In this document: piece after piece, positions 1 through 9,866 of the stretch | Position numbering within the stretch: position 1 is the stretch's first letter | Layout of the letters: each line of letters starts with the position of its first letter | Source: Fragum whitleyi | Lineage: Eukaryota; Mollusca; Bivalvia; Cardiida; Cardiidae | Assembly (NCBI GenBank): GCA_948146395.1 | Contig: OX411552.1 | Coordinates: 11,365,686 to 11,429,685, forward strand | DNA: 64,000 bases | Direction of reading: 5' to 3' | The notes under the pieces: model-generated | The model's database searches: none | The model's input: only the letters and a program-made list of their open reading frames with translations | Told to the model about the DNA's origin: nothing | Translations under genes and position numbers: made by a program

Positions 1-364
1 GCATGCCCCTGGGGTCATATTTGGGCTCTGAATGAACCAACCCTATTTTACAAATGACAAAAAAGAGGAAATCCTGTATTTCACGAAGTTTGTTCATTAC
101 ATGCCCATATGTTCATGTAAGGGCTGTGTCCAGGCACATCCCTTTTACTCTTTACTCATCATGGTTCTCTAGTTTGATATATATTTGAGAGAACACACGG
201 ATTATGAATTTGGAAGCATACAATTGATATTGTTTGTTATTGTTTGAGAGAAATATGTAGAGATGTTTGAGTTGCAAAAGAAATAATAATTAAAATTGAA
301 AAAAAATAGAAAGAAATTGAAACAAGTCATGGGTAAGATTTATATCATTATTTTTGAAAAATAA
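1..364. other. AT-rich stretch, no gene seen
   Basis: I see no open frame with coding character, no RNA gene and no clear repeat boundary here. It ends at a tRNA-like repeat on the minus strand. Confidence 0.4.
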
Positions 365-450
365 AAATAAGGATTATCGAGGCTCGAACCACGGATCTTA
401 TGCTCTCTAATCCGACGACCTTACATCTAGACGAACCAGCTACCTACGGT
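365..450 (-). repeat. tRNA-like repeat (SINE head-like)
   Basis: The minus strand reads a B-box-like GTGGTTCGAGCC downstream of a possible A-box-like stretch containing TAGCTGGTTCG. There is no pairing acceptor stem, so this is more likely a tRNA-derived repeat than a working tRNA gene. Confidence 0.3.
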
Positions 451-502
451 CGCGCAAAATAAACATATAAATCATCATGATCGACTCCCGAGACAAAGCG
501 AA

Positions 503-826
503 AACTAACGATTATGTAAAGTTGGAATCAATAAAGCGTGTAATTATTTAGATAGAGGTCATGCTCAATCATGTCAAATATTTTATATTATAAATATAAA
601 TATGTGTCTTAGCTGACCAATAAGTGGCTTCAAAATTCCCGCAAATCTAATTATTTTATTAATTTGATTCATTTTCATGGAGTTATGGAGTGTTTTGAAC
701 GTTTTGGAGAATTTATGAATGGCGGTGGGGCATGTTTTGAATGAAGGAATGGAGCGCTGAGTGATTCAGAATAGTTTTGGATTGGGAGAAGCGTCAATGC
801 CACGATGTAGTTAACCGAAGTTGGAA
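503..826 (-). mobile_element. MITE family A, degenerate copy (A1)
   Basis: The right half carries the family words GGAGCGCTGAGTGATT and ends GCGTCAATGCCACGATGTAGTTAACC, a mutated form of the family terminus TGTCAATTTCACGATGT. The left terminus and the central hairpin are badly eroded. Minus orientation means that the long arm lies to the right of the hairpin position. Confidence 0.5.
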
Positions 827-848
827 ACAAACAATGAAATATTTCACA

Positions 849-1121
849 AATGTGATCCGCCAGGCGAAAGGGACCACCTGGATAGTGTAGTGCGCAAAGT
901 GTTTACCACAGTCAGGCTGTGCGAACTGTGCAGACTGACTAGGATCGGAACTCATTGCACTAATACTATTTAATAAATCTAAAATTGTCGTTCTACATGT
1001 CCGTGGAAGAAATTGACAAACCCCTCGTTCTGTTAACTTACACTGGAACCAATCTCTCTTTCAAATAATCCTTTTACGGCGTCCCCAGATGGTTCTTTTT
1101 TGAGTGACGCTTTGCAAATAT
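849..1121. mobile_element. MITE family L copy (L1)
   Basis: The left end GTGATCCGCCAGGCGAAAGGG and the right end, containing CCAGATGGTTC and GTGACGC, are inverted versions of the family end ACCCGTCACGCGAAAAGGG. An internal AGTC-CGCAG-GACT-type hairpin is present. Other copies lie near 8439, 49048 and 58218. Confidence 0.5.
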
Positions 1122-2469
1122 CAGACAGAAGGTCTACCATGTACGGCTTTTGAAACAGTAGGATATGTCTGTGGAATCCCCATCAATATGTTCTGTATAA
1201 ACAATCAATCAAAACAGAGACAAATCCCAAACTTACGAATTACCATGGTATTATCAAACCAAGTCACCGATAGCGAGCATAATCCAACAAGCACACGAAA
1301 CTAGATTTGTTTATTTGGACGTTAATCCTGGACTCTAATTGAAATTTACTTGTTATTTTCCAATGTTCAAATGTTTGTCAAAATGTCCACTTGAGGTGCG
1401 GCTTTCCATTAACACATATGATCCAGGGGAGTGAGTAGAGAACAACAGTGCGGTAAAATCGTGCAAACACGGGGACGTTGTTGTGTCGGTTTGTAAATAA
1501 ATATGTATCCCCTGTCACAAAAAGTCTTTCTGTGACATACATGTTTATTTCTTTCGAGGGCCAAGTTTAAATATTTCATGGACGCTTTGTGTAAATTTCC
1601 AACTTGAGGTTTTGAAAATATAGGGAGCAGCGTGAAAAATGTGTTACTATGTTAGGCTTTATGTGATTCGGCTAACACGAATGAGTATGGTGTATCAAGC
1701 TGACCGAAATTGAATTTCTGTCGGACTCTTGTTTGAAAGAAGTTTTACACGAAATAATTTCTCTCAGTTCACGTGCAATTTTAAAAGTTCATAAAGGAAT
1801 TTTTCTCTAAATATCTATCCTATTGTGTTCAAAGTCTATCCCCCCCCACACACACACACGCACACATCACCCCAAAGACCAATATTGTCTATATAGGGAT
1901 TTAAAAGCATATCCTTTTGGTCTGTTTCTGTAAGGTTCAAACGCGAACATGTGTATGTCCACAGGTTTTGGTTGACTGAAAAAACTACGGTTTGTTATAA
2001 GCACTCGTAAAGATGAACGTACACCATTACAACAAATTAAAAATAACGAGGTAACTAGTGCGAGAATAGAATTAATGCACAAAGGTATAGATGTATTTTC
2101 AAAACTGAGCTCTGACGTAGACTCCGAGTCCATTACCACGAGTATTACGGGTATATTTAAAAGGCATCTAATAGGATTTGAACATCATCCTTTCACTTAA
2201 ATCATGAAAGTATATGTATGTGTAAACATTTGTATTTAAGAAAAGCAATAACTTTCGTTTGAAAGGTAAATTGTAACTATTTAATGTGTTGTTTAAACCT
2301 GCTTTTTCTGTTTTTGATAAATGACATGGGAACCTTACCGTTAGAGGTAGATTTCACGGCTCACTGGGCAAAATCTACATATATTTGTCTAGGTGAGTGA
2401 CCAAGGGTCAATTTTGTTCAAACTGGTATTACCAAAATCTCCCTTCCATCACTCGACCTAGAGTATCTT
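1122..2469. other. No gene seen; short C/CA tract
   Basis: The short open frames here look random in composition. A C-run followed by (CA)n lies at about 1842-1868. No splice-bounded coding segment or RNA gene was recognised. Confidence 0.35.
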
Positions 2470-2722
2470 ACATGAGCCTGTGCATGACATTTCCAACAAT
2501 TTCACAAGTACGCATGGCAAAGAATCTGTCCAGCCTGTGCATTCACACAGGCTGGCCAGAGTCTTTGTTTTGCAATATGGAGATAGATAAGCTCTTAACC
2601 TCTCTTCAGGCGGTCAGAATGATATTGTTATTGCATTGTGTGGCTGTTCATGTTGCTCAATGCCTCAAGATCACGCACACATGAAATTGTTGGAAATGTC
2701 ACGCACTGGCTCATATATTGTA
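2470..2722. repeat. Imperfect inverted repeat (MITE-like)
   Basis: The left arm contains GACATTTCCAACAATTTCA and the right arm its inverse TGAAATTGTTGGAAATGTC. The interior has a hairpin with CCAGCCTGTGCATTC and CACAGGCTGGCC. A related hairpin occurs near 63838-63890, so this is dispersed rather than unique. Confidence 0.5.
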
Positions 2723-4070
2723 AATTGTGCCGATTATGTCTTTTTACTAACAAATTATACTCCAAACCTGCAAACTTGATAATATACTTAAGTTTATTGG
2801 CTATAAATGAATCATATGTAGTAAGACTTAATTTTTTTATTCTCTCGTTAATTCTTCTTTTTTTTGGAGTAAAAATAAGTTCCTTTATAAAATGGCCTAC
2901 GTCGCGGGAGTGAAATAACTCCGTTGAATATTTTTGATATTACACGGGTGTTATTACACTAGTGGAATAACTATGCAAATGAGCTCAGAGTGAATAGCAA
3001 CACTATTTTGTAACCGCGGAAATGACGTCATAATGTATATATTGTGACTTCAGTTTTAAACGGCGTTATAAGTTTCGCGGAAAATTAAGATGTTGAATTT
3101 CGATAATTTTGACATTTTTAGCAAAAATTCGGGTCATATTATAAATTGCATTTAAAATTTGTGCTCATAAATTACAGAATTTATTCAACGAACGCGTCAT
3201 CTATAACAGATTCAAACTCGGCGCAGCCTCGTTTTTATCTGTTTATAGATGATTCGTTTAATAATTTCGGTATTCCATGACCACGTATTCAATATCCTCT
3301 AGATATTTGTGGCCAATTTTGAGTACCGTACAGAAGGTTGTATGGTCGCACGATTACTTGAAATCAATTACAAGTTATTCACACCAGGTAGAACTGATAA
3401 TAAATTGTTTACAAGTTCGTTAAGTTGTAATCATAGGGCTACCTGGCGCCATTTTGGATTTATTTTGTCGCGCGGAGCTAAAACAATGCGGGATGCTTCG
3501 TCATTGTTCAGAACATGCAAATATTTTGAAAGTCTCTGTTCTTGAAGAGCAAAATAAACCCGTACCTAACAAAGTCTCTATGATAATTATTATTGTAATT
3601 ATTATTTGATATGAAAAATAAACACAGGTGTCTATATTTCTAGTGAGCAGGAAAGTTTTCATTAAACAACTTCAGAATAGTTGTTTTCTCTCTTGAAAAA
3701 GTGTTCAACAAAATATAAAATTATATAGAAAAAAAAATGAAAAACAGAAAAGAGAATTCAATTGATTTGCATTTTTCAACAAATTTAGAGGTCGAATAAT
3801 GTTAATGTGATAGATCACAAAGTCGATTAGAACTTTTTTTTTAACTAAATAAAAAAAATGATAAACTATGTTAACACAATCACGTTTACTTTTTTAGGTG
3901 AAATATGAATGGAAGAATGATCAAAATTATGGCTTTATTTCTCTTCTTATTAATATTATTTTTACCGAAGCCCTTTTCTTAAGTGCCTAAGTTTATTTAT
4001 TAATTCATTTGTTCAAAACGAAGATTTAAATTTCTGAGGAATTAAAGTGAGGATTCAAGAAATCTGATAG
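2723..4070. other. No gene seen; old repeat debris
   Basis: The segment 3175-3290 (TTTATTCAACG... to TTCGTTTAATAATTTCGG) is an inverted repeat related to 12245-12330, so it is probably a decayed element. The rest is AT-rich without coding signals. Confidence 0.35.
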
Positions 4071-4355
4071 CCGTGGCGGCATAGCGCAGTTGGTTATGCA
4101 TAGGACTTCCAATCTGGAAGTCGTGGGTTCAATCCCCGGTGGCGACAAATATCCTTTCCGACGTTTGTCTCTCACCAATGGGTAGATAATCGTAAACCTA
4201 TGTAAGATAGCAGTCGGAGGCTAGGAAAGGGTGTTATGGTAGTACAGGTGAAATAAATACCAGGAATCCATTGTTAGGTGCTCCGGCCGCCGCGACATAA
4301 CTGCGAAATTGTTGAAAGCGGCGTTAAACCCATTCAAACAAACAATTCAATAAAT
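4071..4355 (+). mobile_element. tRNA-derived SINE (S1)
   Basis: The tRNA-like head has A-box-like TAGCGCAGTTGGTTATGC and B-box GGGTTCAATCCC. The body includes TAGATAATCGTAAACC and ACCAGGAATCCATTG. The 3' part reads TGCTCCGGCCGCCGCGA and then GCGGCGTTAAACCC before an A/C-rich tail. The same body recurs at 26033-26283 (minus), 39182-39360, 55863-56148 and 62186-62395 (minus). This head plus body plus tail layout is that of a molluscan-type SINE. Confidence 0.75.
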
Positions 4356-4498
4356 CTGAGACCTAAAAGAAAAATGAGTTTTCTAGTACATGAACATGTA
4401 CAAATGTTTTCATTTTTTATTAGGAAGGGGGTAACGCAACCTTTAACAGTGTTTCGGTCATAATGCAGCCGGATCAGGGACTAATTATTGAATCCTGT

Positions 4499-4614
4499 CC
4501 TGCGTTCAGGATGTCAAAACCGTGCAAATTATTTGCACATTTTACCCCGCTTTGCATGCAAAGCGGTGCATAATTTGCAAACAATTTGCACATTTTTGTC
4601 TTCCTGAACGCAGG
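4499..4614. mobile_element. Short palindromic MITE family E (E1)
   Basis: A 12-bp perfect terminal inverted repeat CCTGCGTTCAGG/CCTGAACGCAGG bounds a hairpin whose stem includes GCAAATTATTTGCAC and CCGCTTTGCATGCAAAGCGG. A second copy is at 23963-24093. No coding capacity. Confidence 0.6.
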
Positions 4615-4651
4615 GCTGGTATTTCTCTAACCATTTCATTCACTACATTTC

Positions 4652-4849
4652 TTAGGGCCAACTTATTTCTGACCCTGGGCGGGTACTGTTGCCCGCAAAA
4701 TCAGAGTATCTCACAGAAAGCGGGCAGCCTGCTCTAGACTGGTCTGCATATTGACTATCAGAATAACCTAGAATAGGCTATTCTAATATTCGAAAGTGAG
4801 ACCAGTCTACGCCCGAACCGAAAGCGGGCCAGAGATAAGTTGGCCCTTA
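4652..4849. mobile_element. Harbinger-like MITE family F
   Basis: The inverted termini GGGCCAACTTATTTCTG and AGATAAGTTGGCCC are directly flanked by TTA on both sides (4652-4654 and 4847-4849). A 3-bp TWA target duplication with G-rich termini is typical of PIF/Harbinger elements. The interior has further stems (GGGCGGGTAC, AGACTGGTCT). No transposase is present. Confidence 0.55.
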
Positions 4850-4919
4850 GTCTCAGCTGCTGTTTCTCCAAAGTTTACTGTTATCCTATGAGTTAAAGGT
4901 CAAGTGCAAGGAAGATTAT

Positions 4920-4962
4920 TTCGGCGACCAGGAATCGAACTCATGAACCCATGATTTGTATA
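4920..4962 (-). repeat. tRNA-like B-box remnant
   Basis: The minus strand carries GAGTTCGATTCCTGGTCGCC, a tRNA 3'-half-like sequence. It is cut off on the left by element A2, so it looks like a truncated SINE or tRNA-like remnant. Confidence 0.3.
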
Positions 4963-4964
4963 TA

Positions 4965-5393
4965 TAGTAAACAGCATCGTGAAATTGACAAAATGAAAGA
5001 TTTTGAAGTAATTTTGGAATAAAATTGAATGAGTGTGCGGGGCGTGTTTTTAGAGAAATTAAATGGAGGTAATCCAATATCGCTAATTTTGTTCAAGATG
5101 AACAAAATTAGCAATATTTCTTACTTCCCTTTGATAAAACATGCAAACATGTTCTATGAATTTTGTGACTTCGCGGTACATAATGCGCTTAAAAAATTCA
5201 ATTATGTTATTGAAATCGTAGTATTTTTCTACCGGTTTTTATTTTGAATGTAGTTGTTGATATCATTTTTTGCGGAATTTGAGCGTTTTGAATGGTTTAA
5301 GTGAGAGTTTGGAATGAATGAATTGAGCGCTGAATGGGATATTAAGAATGGTTTTGAATGAGATGAATGTGAATTTCACGATGTAACTAACTG
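4965..5393 (-). mobile_element. MITE family A (A2)
   Basis: Termini resembling CAGTTAAN-AACATCGTGAAATTGACA are inverted at the right (AATTTCACGATGTAACTAACTG) and flanked by TA. An off-centre hairpin with AATTTTGTTC and GAACAAAATT lies at 5082-5112. TA duplication plus CAGT termini suggest a Tc1/mariner-type non-autonomous element. Confidence 0.75.
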
Positions 5394-5395
5394 TA

Positions 5396-6142
5396 ATACG
5401 ACGAACTACCAACTGAAATATTGGCCGCAGTTCATATTCTTCTTCAGATTTAGTATAATTCTAAACAAACATTCTTTTGCAAGAACACAAAAAGTCATCC
5501 TAGCACAAAAGATATTCCGTTTCGTTTTTCGAATTAGAATAAATGCTCCGTTTACGGGTGACACGTTAAATTAGCACGCTTGCCGCGTACTGAGCGCTAT
5601 TACGGGATGTTTAAAATATGATTAAAATATGATTGAACGTCAATGGCTTTGATTTATGGGGCACAAGTTCACGGGATATTTGTTGCTGCCACATAATCAC
5701 ATTTCACTAATCCTTATGTTCAAACACCCCATCTATCATATTTCTATAGAGGCTTGCGAAAGACGCTGTTGCGGTATTAAGTCTTTATCTATTTTTGATA
5801 GAGTTGTGTTTTCAATTTGTTCACGAAGCGTACCGCGAATTGATATATTTGTTGGGAAGTCGTCGACGATAAGTTGTTCGCGACGTGACGCCGGCGCCAG
5901 TCAAATTTGACGGCTTGTCGCCGTATCAACATATTCGTTTATAATTCCTTATGTTGAAAGGGGGTTCAGACCTGCTATTTGTATAGAATTAGTTTTAACG
6001 ACATCAAATTTTGCTAGTGCGCTGTTAGCATTGATATTCACATGTGGAGGATTTGACTTAAATATGAGCATGTGCGTGACATTTGCAACAATTATATGTG
6101 TGCATTGATCAGCATAAAAATTCATACAGTACGTTGAAAATA
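5396..6142. other. No gene seen
   Basis: The region contains short unsupported open frames only. A CpG-containing patch at about 5820-5920 (CGTCGACG, GACGTGACGCCGGCGCC) stands out slightly, but it has no recognisable motif. Confidence 0.35.
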
Positions 6143-6464
6143 TAGTCGATCTTGATTAAGTGACCACCTCTACTAAGCGACCATTTTTAGTAAGCGACTG
6201 TAATCAAAAGTCCCTTTGACGAAAGCGAAATCTCTTAGGAAAATACTTTTGTCACTTAAATTGGTTCCTATTATTGTTAGAACTCACTAAAATCGTCTCA
6301 GTGAGACGATTCTAATGAGTTCTCACAGCATAGGATTAAGATTTAATGAAGAACAAGCCATATCTGCACTTGAATTGGTCATTTTTGATTGAAACTAAAA
6401 ATAAGTGCAATAAGCTACCATTCTCTTAAGAGACCACCAATTCGCGGTCCCATGGACGATTGCT
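6143..6464. mobile_element. MITE family C (C1)
   Basis: The left end TATAGTCGATCTTGATTAAG is followed by repeated GCGACCA words. The central hairpin is AATCGTCTCAGTGAGACGATT, and the right side carries mirrored AGACCACCAATTCGCGGTCC. The right terminus is eroded and abuts element A3. A better copy is at 40687-41042. Confidence 0.55.
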
Positions 6465-6466
6465 TA

Positions 6467-6903
6467 CAGCTAATAACATCGTGAAATTGACAAGCCGAAT
6501 GATATTGGAATGATTTTGGAATGAAATTGAATGAGTGTGTGGAACGAGATTTGGGTGAAATTAAAGGGAGGTAATCGAATGTCGCTAATTTTGTTCATAA
6601 TGAACAAAATTAGCAATATTTATTACCCCCTTTAATAAGATATACGTACTTTTCTATTTGTTACTCTTAATGCATCAATCAAACACTTTAAAATCCACAC
6701 CAGCAAAAACAATCATAGAATTATTTTATCTATTTGAATTAATTTTTTATTGTCTTAGACGATTTTGAAATGTTTTCTTATGATTTGGGAGCGTTTTTCG
6801 ATCGATTTGAGTGAGTGTTTGGAATGAATTATTAAAGCGCTGTGTAAATGATTAAGAATGATCTTGATCGGAATGAGTGTCAATTTCACGATGTTTTTAA
6901 CAG
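6467..6903 (-). mobile_element. MITE family A (A3)
   Basis: Left TACAGCTAATAACATCGTG and right GTCAATTTCACGATG with TTAACAGTA are flanked by TA. The hairpin AAAGGGAGGTAAT ... TTACCCCCTTTAAT lies at about 6563-6635. Minus orientation. Confidence 0.75.
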
Positions 6904-7059
6904 TAGTGAAGGCTATTGACTGATTGTGCGAATGCACAGTCTGATCAGAGTCAAGGCATAGCACCCACGTTAATCTTTTGCAATGTCATCCACAGGCTTT
7001 TATTGTGCTCAAACTAGCTTACAGAGTCATTTTCAAACACTGAATACATATCTTTTCAC

Positions 7060-7245
7060 GTCCCTGGGAGGAACGAGGTGGTTTAAACCCATTGCTACTG
7101 TTATTATTCTACAGCTTGGTGAACTGGATTAGACTATCAAGGTTTCTACCCATAAACATACCAGTGCGATGGTTAGGCTCGAACCACAGACCTCGGACTC
7201 CAGGTCATTAATCGAGCGCGTATACCACTGAGCCACCGAGGCAAT
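7060..7245 (-). mobile_element. tRNA-derived SINE-like repeat, second type
   Basis: The minus strand starts GCCTCGGTGGCTCAGTGGTA (A-box) and continues to a B-box GTGGTTCGAGCC about 50 bases on. The 3' side does not pair back to GCCTCGG, so it is not a complete tRNA. The following ~110 bases are the likely SINE body. A tRNA pseudogene is the alternative. Confidence 0.45.
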
Positions 7246-8438
7246 CGCTAAGTAAAGTATAGACTAACTACCTAAAAATACCTAAAAATATGGTGTTTTC
7301 ATATGTTAAACATATACTCAGATAATTATCAATTTAAAAAAAAATAATTGAAAAGGTATACCGTGAATAGCGCTCATCTGAATATTATCATAAGCGATAA
7401 ATCACAATAAAACGAGATTAATTGTGAATGGTTTTTGAAACGAGTATGTTGGAACCATATCAAGCTGTCGACTGCATGAAATAAGTTTAATTTTCAAATT
7501 ACACCCCGTCGTCACAGATTAGCATGATTATGTCATTTTTCATGTAAAACTAAAGTGACGTCATGGGGCCCTGTTAACGTTACCGATTGGAACCTATGCA
7601 TACAGTCGTCCATGACAATGGAGCACGTTTAAGATCTGCCTGCTCCTATTACAATCATTTAAGACCAATCATATGAAAATGTCCCAGCAGATCGACCATC
7701 CTTTGCTTTCTGGTTGCAAAAACGTTTGTGTACGTTAGGAAATAGTCCCCCGCTTTGCACTTTGAAATTTAACGTGCCAAAATTGCCAAATCGTTATCTT
7801 TAATTTTCAAAAAAGAGATGAAGAGAGTATTTGTTGTGTTCATTGAGGTATGAAACTGAAAACCTAATCATGACGTATGGGTACGCAGAGCAGTTTATAC
7901 TTAATTGTAATTAGGTCTATAGTCTCATAACCCAATGAAATCAACAAAAAATTTCTTCATACCTTCCAATTTGATATTATGAATACAGATAGTTAAGCCA
8001 TCTCCTAATAAAGTAGGATTTCTTATGGGCTGCTTTGTGCATAAGCCTACAAGGTACGCGGTCTTTTTTTTTTTTTTTTTTTTCATTTTGGGGAAAACCC
8101 TTTGTTATCAGCCAATCAGGTCAGCTTAAAAAATTGTTTCATTACACGATGAAAGAAACTTTGAGTACTCAGCTACTTTGAAAGCTTCCGCTGAAAATAG
8201 TATCATTTTTTATCATATTGATGAATCTGCAGTTTTTCGCTTCATCATACTAAATCATAAGATACGAAGAGAGAACATGTATTTATTTATTCCATTGGGC
8301 TATTAAATTAAAAAAAACTTATTATAATGACGCATGAATGCGCTTCGCGTATCCAAACAGTTTGATAAGGTTCTTAGTTTCATACCTCCTCGAAATCACT
8401 AGATACTCTATTCATCTCGTAAATGCGGAAAAATAGAG
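7246..8438. mobile_element. Family M hairpin repeat, split copy, plus anonymous DNA
   Basis: The family-M words AAGAGATGAAGAG and TTCATTGAGGTATGAAACT occur at 7811-7860, and their inverse GTTTCATACCTCCTCGAAA at 8380-8397. The segment between holds a 21-base T-run near 8065. The arms are separated by unrelated DNA, so this is an interrupted or decayed copy. Compare 18640-19010 and 21480-21775. No gene seen. Confidence 0.4.
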
Positions 8439-8699
8439 TTGTCCGTCACGCGAAAAGGGACCATCTTTGAAGTCAGTAAAGTAAGAATTATGAAAACAGA
8501 AATTTGTTACAGTACAGGTCAACCAGTGGTCGCATGTCACAATTTTTTATGCAGGAATGTAGAATGATCATTCTAGATTCAGAAAATGGTCTTAGTGCGA
8601 AATGTTTCGACTCTAGTCAGTCTGCGCAGTTCGCGCAGTCTGACTAGGTCGACACTTCACTCACTACCCAGATGGTCCCTTTTCGCGTGACGGGTCACA
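8439..8699. mobile_element. MITE family L (L2), best-preserved ends
   Basis: Left GTCCGTCACGCGAAAAGGGA and right TCCCTTTTCGCGTGACGGGT form a near-perfect terminal inverted repeat. An internal palindrome AGTCAGTCTGCGCAG/CGCGCAGTCTGACTA lies at 8618-8647. No coding capacity. Confidence 0.65.
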
Positions 8700-9400
8700 A
8701 ATAGATAAAATGTTCATCGCTGCTTCTGGATTTCTTTCAGTCTAATTGTTATCCCAAGTGACAATATTTATTTGAGTATATTTGAAACGATTTCCTAACG
8801 AAAGTCTTAATGAATTCAAGATCATTGAATTAAGCTATTAAAAATAGCATTCTGTTTGGAAAAAATAATGCTTTCATGCACCAATGAAAACATTTTTTTA
8901 TACTTGAGCACAAAATAGTACCATCAAAAGGTAGCAGATGTGTTAGTAGAATGTCATAAATTTATCAGAAATTAAGGTGTGTTTGTTTTTTTTAAATTTC
9001 GGAGAGAAATAAAATAAAACACATTCACACTTATGTTTAAACATATAGCCAATTCATACATTGCGACTATGTATTTATTTTCATACTTCCATGAAGACAG
9101 AGAAATAAAGGGTAAAATGAAAACCCAGACATTTTGGATAAGAATGTAGGAAATTTTGATAGTGCTTGTTTCGAGCATTTTTTCTCTCCGACAAATCAAG
9201 CTTTAAGAATTTCGCAGTTCAAAACGGATAGTGATTTTTTTCTACATGCTACTTTAGATGGTTTTATTTAATTACTATAGAATCAATTTAAAATCATACC
9301 AAGAAACATAAGAATAACGTGAGATTGATTGAAAAGGGACAAAAAAAAATCAATAACGTTAATTTGTAAAAATGTATAGAAAACAGAAGAATGAAATGTT
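8700..9400. other. No gene seen downstream of the Iroquois-like gene
   Basis: AT-rich with homopolymer runs. A 75-codon minus-strand open frame at 8972-9199 has no recognisable motif and is not linked by splice signals to the Iroquois-like gene. Confidence 0.35.
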
Positions 9401-9406
9401 TTTATT
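9401..9406 (-). terminator. Poly(A) signal AATAAA of the Iroquois-like gene
   Basis: The minus strand reads AATAAA about 36 bases after the TAA stop codon at 9442-9444, giving a short 3' UTR. It is canonical, but not proven to be the one used. Confidence 0.5.
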
Positions 9407-9441
9407 TACACTTTTAATCAACCATCATAAACATTAAATTA

Positions 9442-9866
9442 TTAACCAAGCATTTGAGCAATAGACCAGATCTTTGGCTTTATAGGTTGTTGAGGTAAAG
9501 TCCTGGAGTCTTTGGAAGCTTGATCGGCGTCGACAGAATTTATCACATTTACCGTAGATTTAATCGTAGCTGTAGACTCGGTTTCCGGTTCCTTTGGTGA
9601 TATAACGGATGATTTTGATCCACTACATTCAGTTCTTTCAATGTCGATTATTTTGTTACTTGACTCTTTCATTATTAACTCTGGAGAGGAAAGTCTATCT
9701 AAATAGAGTTCATTTCGGGACTCTGGAGAGAACAGTTTCTGTACACATCTCTGAGAGGGCATGTCACGTTCGAAAGATCTGGTAGTACCCATGTCTAACA
9801 TACTTCCGCTTTCTATGCTGACGTCATCGCATTCCGGAAATGACGTATCCACGTCAATACTGTCGT
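9442..9866 (-). CDS. Irx-like exon 4 (C-terminal region)
   Basis: The acceptor is TCTTTCCAG|AC and the phase-1 junction with exon 3 recreates an Asp codon (G|AC). It encodes residues 181-321: an acidic start ([15 protein letters not shown]), three Ser-Pro sites (LFSPES, LSSPEL, VISPKE) and the terminal [12 protein letters not shown] before TAA. The Ser-Pro sites could be phosphorylation targets; that is inference. Confidence 0.85.

Noticed and set aside
7160..7245. Minus-strand tRNA gene
   Set aside because: GCCTCGG at the 5' end lacks its pairing partner after the B-box. Treated as a SINE head or tRNA-like repeat.
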